Shown: piece by piece, positions 35,549 to 43,963 of the stretch
Layout of the letters: each line of letters begins with the position of its first letter
Numbering within the stretch: position 1 is the stretch's first letter
Source: Paludibacteraceae bacterium
GTDB lineage: Bacteria > Bacteroidota > Bacteroidia > Bacteroidales > Paludibacteraceae
Direction: 5' to 3'
Assembly: GCA_016297215.1 (NCBI GenBank)
Contig: JAEDGZ010000004.1
Span: 28,166 to 92,165 of the forward strand
DNA: 64,000 nucleotides
Notes under the pieces: model-generated
Seen by the model: only the letters and a program-made list of their open reading frames with translations
Told to the model about the DNA's origin: nothing
The model's database searches: none
Program-made: the position numbers and the translations under genes

Positions 35549-35579
35549 TTGCGTATCTAAAAATTATTGCTTACCTTTG
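35549..35579 (+). promoter_or_regulatory. promoter of recQ
   Basis: TTG at 35549-35551, 20 nt, TACCTTTG at 35572-35579. It is divergent from 35490-35520. Confidence 0.8.
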
Positions 35580-35605
35580 CAAACCTTTTAAGGGGACTAT
35601 TAGGG

Positions 35606-35654
35606 CAGTTTGTTCCAAACTGTCTAACCGCGGGCGGGACGCTCGCGTCCCCAG
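35606..35654. repeat. composite type D + type A palindrome
   Basis: CAGTTTG-TTC-CAAACTG followed by a variant type A element CCGCGGGCG-GGA-CGCTCGCG, in the recQ leader. Confidence 0.75.
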
Positions 35655-35685
35655 TGAACATACAGAAACTACGTAATACTACTAT

Positions 35686-37869
35686 ATGTCAGTAACGCAT
35701 GAAGAATTGATAGAGGCGCTGCAGCGCTATTTCGGCTTTGATTCGTTTAAGGGGAATCAGGAAGCCATTATCCGCAACGTGATGGAGGGGAAGGACTCGT
35801 TTGTGCTGATGCCTACGGGCGGCGGCAAGAGCCTATGTTTCCAGTTGCCTTCGTTGATGATGGACGGCGTGGGGATAGTTATCTCTCCGCTGATTGCGCT
35901 GATGAAGAACCAAGTGGATGCGATGCGCAACTACTCGGACGTGCCCGGTGTGGCGCACTACATCAACTCGTCGCTGTCGCGTCCGCAGATACACGAGGTG
36001 AAGAAAGACGTAACGGAAGGGCGGACGAAACTGCTGTATTTGGCGCCTGAGAGTTTGCAGAAGAACGAGAATGTGGACTTCCTGAAGAACGTGAAGATTT
36101 CGTTCTATGCGGTGGATGAGGCGCACTGTATCTCGGAGTGGGGGCATGACTTCCGCCCGGAGTACAGCCATATACGCGACATGGTGAAGCGCATTGGGCG
36201 GGCGCCGATTATCGCGCTGACCGCTACGGCAACGCCGAAAGTACAGAAAGACATTCAGAAGAACCTCGACATAGTGGGGGCGACGGTGTTCAAGAGTTCG
36301 TTCAACCGCCCGAACCTGTACTATGAAGTGCGGCAGAAGACGAGCGATGTGGACAAAGAGGTGGTGAAGTACGTGCGTTCGATGGAGGGGAAGTCGGGTA
36401 TCATCTACTGTCTGTCGCGCAAGGAGGTGGAGGACTTGGCGGAGGTGCTTCGCGTGAACGGTATTTCCGCGCGGGCATACCATGCGGGCATGGACGCGGA
36501 GCAACGGAGCGCCAATCAAGACGCTTTCCTGATGGAAGAGTGTCAGGTGATAGTGGCGACGATAGCCTTCGGTATGGGTATCGACAAGCCTGACGTGCGG
36601 TTTGTGGTGCACTACAACGTGCCGAAATCGCTGGAAGGTTACTATCAGGAGACGGGTCGCGCGGGCAGAGACGGCGGCGAAGGGCAGTGTATCTGCTTCT
36701 ACTCGCCGGAGGACATCGAGCGGCTGCGTAAGTTCCAGAAAGACAAGCCTGTGAAGGAGATAGAGATAGGCAACCAGTTGCTGTTTGAGACGCAGTCGTA
36801 TGCGGAGTCGATAGTATGTCGGCGGAAGTTGCTGCTGCACTATTTCGGCGAGGAGTACGAAAAAGACAACTGCGGCAACTGTGACAACTGCCGCAAGACA
36901 TACCGTATGGAGGACTGCTCGGAGTTGCTGGGGCTGGTGTTGGAGACGATACAGCAGGTGAACGAGAAGTTCAAGGCAGAGCATATCGTGGATATCCTGC
37001 ACGGCAACGAGACGGCGGCAGTGCTGAGCTACAAGCACAAGGAGTTGGAGAACTTCGGCGCGGCGGCGGATGTGGATGAGGCAGTGCTGCTGGCGATAGT
37101 AAGGCAGGCGATGCTGAGCGGGTATCTGAGCAAGGACATAGAGAGTTACGGCGACCTGAAGATTACGTCTGACGGGCGGAAATACATGAAGCGCGGCGGT
37201 CGGTTCGAGGTGCCGATAGAGGTGAAAGATGAGGAGTCGGACGGCATGGAGACGGGTGTGGCGACCTGTGCGGCAGCTGATGATGTGCTGTTCTCGATAC
37301 TGAAAGACGTGCGGCGGAAGATGGCGAAAAAATGTGATGTGCCGCCGTTCGTGATATTCCAAGACCCGTCGTTAGAGGCGATGGCAACGACGTATCCGAT
37401 TACGATGGAGGAGTTGCTGAACATCCCGGGCGTGGGTCTGAGCAAGGCGAAACGCTACGGCGAGGAGTTCCTGCGCGTGATTAAGGAGTACGTGAACGAG
37501 AACGAGATTATCCGCCCCGAAGACCTAAGGATACGCACGGTAGCGAAGAAGTCGTCGCGCAAGCGGCAGATAATCGCGGCGATAGATAGGCGCGTGGACT
37601 TGGACGAGTTAGCTGACTCGCTGGGCATGTCGATGGAGGAGATGTTGGACGAGTTGGAGGGGATAGTGTTCGCCGGTACGAAGGTGAATATCAAGTACTT
37701 CATCGAGGAGGTGGTGGACGCCGACGAGAAAGAGGAGATATACGACTACTTCAAGAACGCCGAGAGCGACGACATTAAGACGGCGATGGAGGAGTTGGGC
37801 GAAGACTACTACGACGAGAGACATGTGCGGTTAGTGAGGATACAGTTCCACTGCGATTTGGGGAACTGA
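35686..37869 (+). CDS. recQ: ATP-dependent DNA helicase RecQ
   Basis: 3'-5' DNA helicase of replication-fork repair. The 727 residues have the DEAH helicase core (Walker A PTGGGKSLCFQLP, Walker B YAVDEAHCISEWGHDFRPEY, TATATPKVQKDI, motif VI YYQETGRAGRDG), the zinc-binding segment CRRKLLLHYFGEEYEKDNCGNCDNC, an RQC winged helix and an HRDC domain (MEELLNIPGVGLSKAKRYGEEFL). A C-terminal extension (about 600-727) of helical acidic sequence is common in Bacteroidota RecQ. The TAA/TGA-side spacer is 11-bp phased. Confidence 0.96.
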   Translation: MSVTHEELIEALQRYFGFDSFKGNQEAIIRNVMEGKDSFVLMPTGGGKSLCFQLPSLMMDGVGIVISPLIALMKNQVDAMRNYSDVPGVAHYINSSLSRPQIHEVKKDVTEGRTKLLYLAPESLQKNENVDFLKNVKISFYAVDEAHCISEWGHDFRPEYSHIRDMVKRIGRAPIIALTATATPKVQKDIQKNLDIVGATVFKSSFNRPNLYYEVRQKTSDVDKEVVKYVRSMEGKSGIIYCLSRKEVEDLAEVLRVNGISARAYHAGMDAEQRSANQDAFLMEECQVIVATIAFGMGIDKPDVRFVVHYNVPKSLEGYYQETGRAGRDGGEGQCICFYSPEDIERLRKFQKDKPVKEIEIGNQLLFETQSYAESIVCRRKLLLHYFGEEYEKDNCGNCDNCRKTYRMEDCSELLGLVLETIQQVNEKFKAEHIVDILHGNETAAVLSYKHKELENFGAAADVDEAVLLAIVRQAMLSGYLSKDIESYGDLKITSDGRKYMKRGGRFEVPIEVKDEESDGMETGVATCAAADDVLFSILKDVRRKMAKKCDVPPFVIFQDPSLEAMATTYPITMEELLNIPGVGLSKAKRYGEEFLRVIKEYVNENEIIRPEDLRIRTVAKKSSRKRQIIAAIDRRVDLDELADSLGMSMEEMLDELEGIVFAGTKVNIKYFIEEVVDADEKEEIYDYFKNAESDDIKTAMEELGEDYYDERHVRLVRIQFHCDLGN

Positions 37870-37887
37870 CGGGGGCTACAAAAACAT

Positions 37888-37997
37888 CCAATAATTTTTG
37901 TTCAAAAACTTATAAAAACTGCTTTTGAGTTAAACAGATATTTTTTCTTTTTTGAACATTAATTATCGTGTAATTAGCCATTAATTTTCACCTAAAC
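37888..37997. repeat. A/T-rich 11-bp-phased spacer after recQ
   Basis: Ten 11-mers can be laid end to end, including GAACATTAATT, ATCGTGTAATT and AGCCATTAATT. Confidence 0.6.
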
Positions 37998-38022
37998 GTT
38001 GTAGTACGGATTTATGTCCTGA

Positions 38023-38049
38023 CCGCAGGCGAGACGCCTGCGTCCCCAG
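38023..38049. repeat. palindromic repeat, type A
   Basis: CCGCAGGCG-AGA-CGCCTGCGTCCCCAG, shortly before rimO. Confidence 0.8.
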
Positions 38050-38075
38050 TGATAATGCGTCCATAGTGAAGTTTT

Positions 38076-39377
38076 ATGCACAAGAATGAGATTGATATAG
38101 TTACTTTGGGTTGTTCGAAGAACCTTGTGGATGCCGAGCGACTGATGCGCCAACTGGAGTTGGCGGGGTATCGGTGTGTGCATGACGCGGAGCAACCGAA
38201 AGGCGAGATAGCCGTTATCAACACCTGCGGATTCATCGGCGACGCCAAAGAGGAGAGTATCAACATGATACTGGAGTTCGCGGCGCGGAAGACGGCTGGC
38301 AAACTGCGGAGACTATATGTGATGGGATGCTTGTCGGAGCGGTATCTGCACGAGTTGGAGCAAGAGATACCGGAGGTGGACAAGTGGTTCGGGAAGTTCA
38401 ATTTCATGCAGTTGGTGGAGGAGTTGAGTGCCCTTCAGCAGCCTATGACCTGCCGACAAGAGCGTGTGCTCACCACGCCTGCGCACTATGCGTATCTGAA
38501 GATTTCGGAGGGCTGCAACCGCTTCTGTTCGTATTGCGCCATCCCGCTGATAACGGGCAGGCATAGGTCGCGCCCGAAAGAGGAGATATTGGACGAGGTC
38601 AGGTGGTTAGTGAGCAAAGGGGTAAAGGAACTGAATGTGATAGCGCAAGACCTGTCGTCCTACGGGCTGGACTTGTACGGGCGGCATTGTCTGCCGGAGT
38701 TGGTGGACGAGATGGCGGGCATCGCGGGCGTGGAATGGATACGGCTACACTATGCTTATCCGACGGATTTTCCCGAGGAGTTGCTCGCGGTGATGGCGAA
38801 GCATGCGAACATTTGCAAGTACCTCGACATCGCATTGCAGCATTGCACCGACCACATGCTGGGGCTGATGCGTCGGCATATCACCCGCGCGGAGCAGGAC
38901 GCGCTTATCCGCAAGATACGCGAGGCGGTGCCCGAGATATGTATCCGCACGACGCTCCTCGTGGGGCACCCCGGGGAGACGGAGGAGGACTTCGAGGCGC
39001 TGAAAGAGTGGGTGCGCGAGATGCGGTTCGACCGCATGGGGGCTTTCGCTTACTCCGACGAGGAAGGCACCTACGCTAACCTGCATTACACGGACGATAT
39101 CCCGCAGGCGGTGAAGGAGCAGCGCGTGGCGGAGATAATGGCTATTCAGCAGGAGATATCGCGCGAGTTGGAGGAGAAGAAAGTGGGGACGGTGGAGCGC
39201 GTGGTGATAGACCGCGAGGAAGGCGATTACTACATCGGACGGACGCAATACGACTCGCCGGAGGTGGACTGCGAAGTGCTGATAGACAAGCAGATACCGC
39301 TGGAAGTGGGGCATTTCTACCCCGTCCTCATCACCTGCGCCGAGGAGTTTGACCTCTATGGGGAGGTGGTGGCTTGA
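38076..39377 (+). CDS. rimO: Ribosomal protein S12 methylthiotransferase RimO
   Basis: Radical-SAM methylthiotransferase that modifies an aspartate of ribosomal protein S12. The 433 residues have the N-terminal cluster domain (VTLGCSKNLVDAERLMRQL, TCGFI, MGCLSERY), the radical-SAM motif KISEGCNRFCSYCAIPLITG and a C-terminal TRAM-like domain (about 365-433). The wording is RimO rather than MiaB (IPLITGRHRSR). It is flanked by 11-bp-phased spacers on both sides. Confidence 0.96.
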   Translation: MHKNEIDIVTLGCSKNLVDAERLMRQLELAGYRCVHDAEQPKGEIAVINTCGFIGDAKEESINMILEFAARKTAGKLRRLYVMGCLSERYLHELEQEIPEVDKWFGKFNFMQLVEELSALQQPMTCRQERVLTTPAHYAYLKISEGCNRFCSYCAIPLITGRHRSRPKEEILDEVRWLVSKGVKELNVIAQDLSSYGLDLYGRHCLPELVDEMAGIAGVEWIRLHYAYPTDFPEELLAVMAKHANICKYLDIALQHCTDHMLGLMRRHITRAEQDALIRKIREAVPEICIRTTLLVGHPGETEEDFEALKEWVREMRFDRMGAFAYSDEEGTYANLHYTDDIPQAVKEQRVAEIMAIQQEISRELEEKKVGTVERVVIDREEGDYYIGRTQYDSPEVDCEVLIDKQIPLEVGHFYPVLITCAEEFDLYGEVVA

Positions 39378-39455
39378 AACAAAAATCACCAAAAATTGTT
39401 CAAATATTTTTAGAACATTAATTATCGTGTAATTGTTCATTAATTTATTGCCAAA
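39378..39455. repeat. A/T-rich 11-bp-phased spacer after rimO
   Basis: AAACAAAAATC, ACCAAAAATTG, TTCAAATATTT, TTAGAACATTA, ATTATCGTGTA, ATTGTTCATTA, ATTTATTGCCA in exact 11-bp steps. Confidence 0.68.
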
Positions 39456-39488
39456 AACATATATTGAAGGATAAGTTTTTAGATTATC

Positions 39489-39761
39489 ATGCTTACAAAA
39501 GAACTGATAACCAAGATAGCCGCGAGTTCGGGCTTGTCGAAGACCCTGACGGAGGACATGCTGGGAGCGTTCACCGCCGAGATGCGCAATGCCCTAATGG
39601 AAGACAAGAGCGTGTCGATACAGGGATTAGGCATCTTTGAGGTGAGAGAACGCAGCGAGCGCGTGAACGTGCACCCGAAGACCGGCGAGCGGCAAGTGAT
39701 ACCCGCCAAGCAACAACTAACCTTCAAACCAACTTCTACCTTGAAAGAAACCTTTAATTAG
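39489..39761 (+). CDS. HU-family DNA-binding protein
   Basis: Nucleoid protein of 90 residues: MLTKELITKIAASSGLSKTLTEDMLGAF, then the HU/IHF signature region IQGLGIFEVRERSERVNVHPKTGERQVIPAKQQLTFKP. It is more divergent than the HU at 3346. It is immediately followed (8 bp) by a second gene with an HU-type N-terminus fused to a membrane segment and LysM, so the two products may form a heterodimer through their HU domains (inference). Confidence 0.93.
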   Translation: MLTKELITKIAASSGLSKTLTEDMLGAFTAEMRNALMEDKSVSIQGLGIFEVRERSERVNVHPKTGERQVIPAKQQLTFKPTSTLKETFN

Positions 39762-39769
39762 TACAACAC

Positions 39770-41035
39770 GTGGCAGACAACAAACTAAATAGCGGGAACT
39801 TGCGTCAGGCGATAGTGGACAGGACAGACGCAACAGAGCGGGAAGCAGCGTTGTTTCTCCGCGTGCTGGTGGAGCAAATCACGGAAGGACTACGCAGCGG
39901 AGAACAGATAAAAATCAACGGGTTAGGTACGTTTCGTCTGCAAGAGATGGCGCCGCGAAAAAGCGTGAACGTGAACACGGGCGAGCCTATCATCATCCCG
40001 GGCTACACCAAGGTGGTATTCACGCCGGAGGTGAGTATGCGCGAGATGGTGGAGAAGAACAAGAGCGTTACACCTATCCTCAATCTGAACGGGCAAGCGC
40101 CGAGCCCCACCGTGAACGAAGACGCGCTGAGCCCGTTAGAGAAATTGGGCAGACAAGCAGACGAGATAGTGGACATACTGGCAGACCTCGGGCAAGACCC
40201 GCGCACGCGTTCGCAGGCGGCGGAGGAGAGTGCGCCGGAGGAAGTGGATACAGCGGATGCTGTTGTCTCCGAGGAGGTCGCAGAAGAGTCTGTTTCGGAG
40301 GAAGTAGTGGAAGAAATCGTGGCAGAGGAAACGATTGCGGAGGAGGTTGCGGAGGCAGAGACATCCGAGGAGAAGGAGGAAGAAGAACTATCCGAGCCTG
40401 TCGCGGAGCCTGCTGTAGAGCCTACTACGGAGGAACCTGTTACAGAACCTACCGTTGAGCCTATCGCAGCGCCTGCCAAAGAAGAGTCTATCGCGGTACC
40501 TGTGGAGCCCATCGCCCCCAAAGAGGGCGAAGCTGGCAAGAAGAGGAACTACCATTTCTGGCGCGATACGCTGATATGTGTGGTGTGTCTGCTGGTGGTG
40601 TTGGCTGGCGGTTTCTTGTTCTTGCGCGGCGCGATGGCGAACTGGATAGACTCGCTGGTTGCCAAGAGCGAGACGCCCGTGGCAGATACGGTTGCCGCTG
40701 TGCCTGCTACGCCTGCAGCTGAGGTGCTGTCGGAAGATACGGTCGCAATAGCAATCGAGCCAAAGCAGCCTGTTTATCAGCAGTTTATCACCACCGAGGA
40801 GATTCGCGAGGGCAGCCGCTTGACATGGCTCGCCTATCGCTACTACGGCAACAAAGACCTGTGGGTGTATATCTACGATGCCAACAAAGACCATCTGGAC
40901 AACCCGAATGAGATTCGTGTGGGTACGCCCATACGTATTCCCCGCCTCACTACGGAGCAGCAGGATACCACCCTGCAAACCACTCGCGAGGTGATGCAAC
41001 GATTGAAAGACAACGCGATAAACCGAAACAAATAG
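39770..41035 (+). CDS. HU domain-acidic linker-TM-LysM fusion protein
   Basis: 421 residues from GTG at 39770. Domain order: HU/IHF-like DNA-binding domain (about 1-95, with INGLGTFRLQEMAPRKSVNVNTGEPIIIPGYTKVVF); a linker; a Glu/Val/Ala/Pro-rich acidic low-complexity region (about 143-255); a basic patch KKRNYHFWR; one membrane segment (about 265-285, LICVVCLLVVLAGGFLFL); a second linker; and a C-terminal LysM-like domain (about 340-395, LTWLAYRYYGNKDLWVYIYDANKD, ending GTPIRIPRL). By the positive-inside rule the HU domain is cytoplasmic and the LysM periplasmic, giving a predicted tether between nucleoid and peptidoglycan. Related HU-TM-SPOR proteins are known in Bacteroidota; this is the LysM version. 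It overlaps uvrA by 1 bp. Confidence 0.85.
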   Translation: MADNKLNSGNLRQAIVDRTDATEREAALFLRVLVEQITEGLRSGEQIKINGLGTFRLQEMAPRKSVNVNTGEPIIIPGYTKVVFTPEVSMREMVEKNKSVTPILNLNGQAPSPTVNEDALSPLEKLGRQADEIVDILADLGQDPRTRSQAAEESAPEEVDTADAVVSEEVAEESVSEEVVEEIVAEETIAEEVAEAETSEEKEEEELSEPVAEPAVEPTTEEPVTEPTVEPIAAPAKEESIAVPVEPIAPKEGEAGKKRNYHFWRDTLICVVCLLVVLAGGFLFLRGAMANWIDSLVAKSETPVADTVAAVPATPAAEVLSEDTVAIAIEPKQPVYQQFITTEEIREGSRLTWLAYRYYGNKDLWVYIYDANKDHLDNPNEIRVGTPIRIPRLTTEQQDTTLQTTREVMQRLKDNAINRNK

Positions 41036-43803
41036 TGTCCGAGGAGTTTATCCATATAGAGAACGCGCAGACCCATAACTTGAAAGGCGTGTCGGTGGAC
41101 ATACCGCGCAACAAGTTGGTGGTCATCACGGGCGTGAGCGGTAGCGGCAAGTCGTCGCTGGCGTTCGACACGCTCTACGCCGAAGGGCAGCGCCGCTATG
41201 TGGAGAGCCTGAGCGCCTACGCGCGGCAGTTCCTCGGTAGGATGCAGAAGCCGGAGGTGGACAAGATAGAGGGTATCCCGCCCGCCATCGCCATCCAGCA
41301 GAAGGTAACGAGTCGCAACCCACGCTCCACGGTGGGGACGGTTACGGAGATATACGATTACTTGAAGTTGCTCTTCGCCCGCATCGGCAAGACCTATTCG
41401 CCCGTCAGCGGGCAGGAGGTGCGCCGCAAGACGGGGCGCGACGTGGTGAATGCGCTGATGGGGTTGCCGACAGGCACGCGGGTCTATCTGATTGCACCCA
41501 TCGTGCTCGGCGAGAAGAGCATAGACGACCAACTGACCATCTGGCAGTCGGAGGGTTTCTCCCGCCTGCTGATAGGCGGCGACGTGGTGCGCATGGGCGC
41601 GTCCGCTGCAGCCCATCTGTGCGACGAGCAAGGGCGGTTGCTGCCGGACTGTTACCTGCTGGTTGACCGCGTGGTAGCCGATGGGGAGCGCGCCACGGCG
41701 AACCGTTTCGCTGACTCGGTGCAGACGGCTTTCTTCGAGGGACACGGCGACTGCGGGCTCTACCACGACGGGCAGTACGAGTGGTTCTGCGAGCGCTTCG
41801 AGATGGACGGTATCCGTTTCGTAGAGCCCACGGAGCACCTGTTTGACTTCAATAGTCCCATGGGAGCATGCCCCACGTGCAACGGCTTTGGCAACATCAT
41901 CGGCATAGACCCCGACTTGGTGGTGCCCGATAAGTCGAAATCGGTGTACGACGAAGCCATCGCCTGCTGGAAGGGCGAGAAACTGAGCGCGTGGAAAGAC
42001 GAGTTGGTGTACAGCGCGCACTTGTTCGATTTCCCCATCCACAAGCCCTTCTACGAACTCACGCCCGAGCAGAAACACCTTATCTGGACGGGCAACGAGC
42101 ACTTCCGCGGACTGAACGCATTCTTCCGCGAGTTGGAAGAGAAGCAATACAAGAAGATACAATACCGTGTGCTGCTCTCACGCTACCGCGGGAAGACCAT
42201 CTGCCCCGATTGCAACGGCACGCGCCTGCGCAAGGAGGCGGGGTATGTGAAGATTCAGCAGAAGAGCATACAAGACCTATGCGGCATGTCAGTACAAGAA
42301 CTCACGCAGTGGTTCAACACGCTGACCCTCAGTCCGATAGAGCAACAGACGGCGGAGATGTTGCTGCATGAGATACGCTCGCGCTTGCAGTTTATGCAGG
42401 ACGTGGGGCTCGGCTACCTGACGCTCAACCGCATGAGCAGCACCCTCTCGGGCGGCGAGAGCCAGCGTATCACGCTCGCTAAGTCGCTGGGTAGCAGCCT
42501 CGTAGGTTCGCTCTATGTGCTGGACGAACCCTCCATCGGGTTGCACCCGCGCGACACCGAGCGGCTCATCAAAGTGCTGCGCGAGTTGCGCGACTTGGGC
42601 AACACCATCGTAGTGGTGGAGCACGATGAGGATATCATCAACGCGGCGGACTACACGATAGAGATTGGTCCCGCGGCGGGGCGGCACGGCGGCGAAATAA
42701 CCTACCGCGGCGTGCCCCGCAAAGACCTCTTCACCCACGAGGTGCCTGCTATGCGCCGCCGCTGGAGCAACTATATCGAGATAGACGGCGCGTGCGAGAA
42801 CAACCTGAAGAACCTCAACGTCCGTTTCCCGCTGAACGTGATGACCGCCGTTACAGGCGTGAGCGGCAGCGGCAAGTCGTCGCTCATCAGCAAGGTCTTC
42901 TACCCTGCGCTGAAGAAATACTACGGCGGCACGGCGGAGCATACGGGCGACTACGGCACCCTCAAAGGGAGCCTGCACCTCGCCACCGACATTGAGTTCA
43001 TCGACCAGAACCCGCTCAGCAAGTCCTCGCGCTCCAACCCCGTAACCTACCTGAAAGCCTACGACGAGATACGTAAGTTGTACGCCGACCAACCACTGAG
43101 TCGACAGATGGGATTCACCCCCGCGCATTTCTCCTTCAACACCCCGGGCGGGCGCTGCGAGGTCTGCAAAGGCGAAGGCACCATCACCATCGAGATGCAG
43201 TTCATGGCGGACATCACGCTGGAGTGCGAGCAGTGCCACGGCAAACGCTTCAAGCAAGACGTGCTCGATGTCCGCTACCGCGACAAGTCCATCTACGACA
43301 TCCTCTGCATGACGGTCAACCAAGCGATAGAGTTCTTCGCAGAAGACCCCGCGTGCAGCAAGATTGTCAAGCGCCTGCAACCGTTGCAGGACGTGGGTAT
43401 CGGCTATGTGCAGTTAGGGCAGTCGAGTAGCACCCTCTCCGGCGGCGAGAGCCAGCGCGTGAAACTCGCCTCGTTCCTCGCGCAGGAGGAAGCGGCACCC
43501 ACCATCTTCGTCTTCGACGAACCCACCACAGGTCTGTCGCATACCGATGTGAAGGTCCTGCTCCGCGCGCTCAACCAACTCATCAGCCGCGGGCACACCG
43601 TGATTGTGATTGAGCACAACTCGAGTATCATCCTCGCTGCCGACCATGTCATCGACCTCGGTCTAGAGGGCGGCGACGAAGGCGGAAAACTGGTGTTCGA
43701 GGGCACTCCCGAGGCGCTCGCCGAGTGCGAACAGAGCTACACAGGCAGATACCTGCGGACGCTCCTGCAACAATCAACAGTCCGTAAGTCGTCGATTACG
43801 TAA
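41035..43803 (+). CDS. uvrA: Excinuclease ABC subunit A
   Basis: DNA damage sensor of nucleotide excision repair. The 922 residues have two Walker A motifs (GVSGSGKSS twice), two ABC signatures (LSGGESQRITLAKS, LSGGESQRVKLASF), the UvrB-binding region and zinc-finger pairs CPDCNGTRL and CEVCKGEG...CEQCHGKRF. Start GTG at 41035 shares its first base with the preceding stop (TAGTG), implying translational coupling with the HU-LysM gene. Length is close to the E. coli protein. Confidence 0.97.
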   Translation: MSEEFIHIENAQTHNLKGVSVDIPRNKLVVITGVSGSGKSSLAFDTLYAEGQRRYVESLSAYARQFLGRMQKPEVDKIEGIPPAIAIQQKVTSRNPRSTVGTVTEIYDYLKLLFARIGKTYSPVSGQEVRRKTGRDVVNALMGLPTGTRVYLIAPIVLGEKSIDDQLTIWQSEGFSRLLIGGDVVRMGASAAAHLCDEQGRLLPDCYLLVDRVVADGERATANRFADSVQTAFFEGHGDCGLYHDGQYEWFCERFEMDGIRFVEPTEHLFDFNSPMGACPTCNGFGNIIGIDPDLVVPDKSKSVYDEAIACWKGEKLSAWKDELVYSAHLFDFPIHKPFYELTPEQKHLIWTGNEHFRGLNAFFRELEEKQYKKIQYRVLLSRYRGKTICPDCNGTRLRKEAGYVKIQQKSIQDLCGMSVQELTQWFNTLTLSPIEQQTAEMLLHEIRSRLQFMQDVGLGYLTLNRMSSTLSGGESQRITLAKSLGSSLVGSLYVLDEPSIGLHPRDTERLIKVLRELRDLGNTIVVVEHDEDIINAADYTIEIGPAAGRHGGEITYRGVPRKDLFTHEVPAMRRRWSNYIEIDGACENNLKNLNVRFPLNVMTAVTGVSGSGKSSLISKVFYPALKKYYGGTAEHTGDYGTLKGSLHLATDIEFIDQNPLSKSSRSNPVTYLKAYDEIRKLYADQPLSRQMGFTPAHFSFNTPGGRCEVCKGEGTITIEMQFMADITLECEQCHGKRFKQDVLDVRYRDKSIYDILCMTVNQAIEFFAEDPACSKIVKRLQPLQDVGIGYVQLGQSSSTLSGGESQRVKLASFLAQEEAAPTIFVFDEPTTGLSHTDVKVLLRALNQLISRGHTVIVIEHNSSIILAADHVIDLGLEGGDEGGKLVFEGTPEALAECEQSYTGRYLRTLLQQSTVRKSSIT

Positions 43804-43963
43804 GATATACGTAGGATAATAGAGACTGAGTACTGACTTTTTACTAAATATCAACAACCAATGAACAACCAAAACAATGAAAGCAATGTAAAACACTTTG
43901 AAAACACCGCAAACCACATCAACAATGCAAATAACAAGTATATCCAATAAATCCAATTTTAAC

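Noticed and set aside
35833..37362. 509-residue open frame antisense to recQ
   Set aside because: Low-complexity Arg/His/Leu/Val translation without any family motif, produced by GC-biased codons of recQ. The same applies to the long antisense frames over gldB (329-1282), tgt (5247-6539), the M3 peptidase (10652-12184) and capD (44315-45913).
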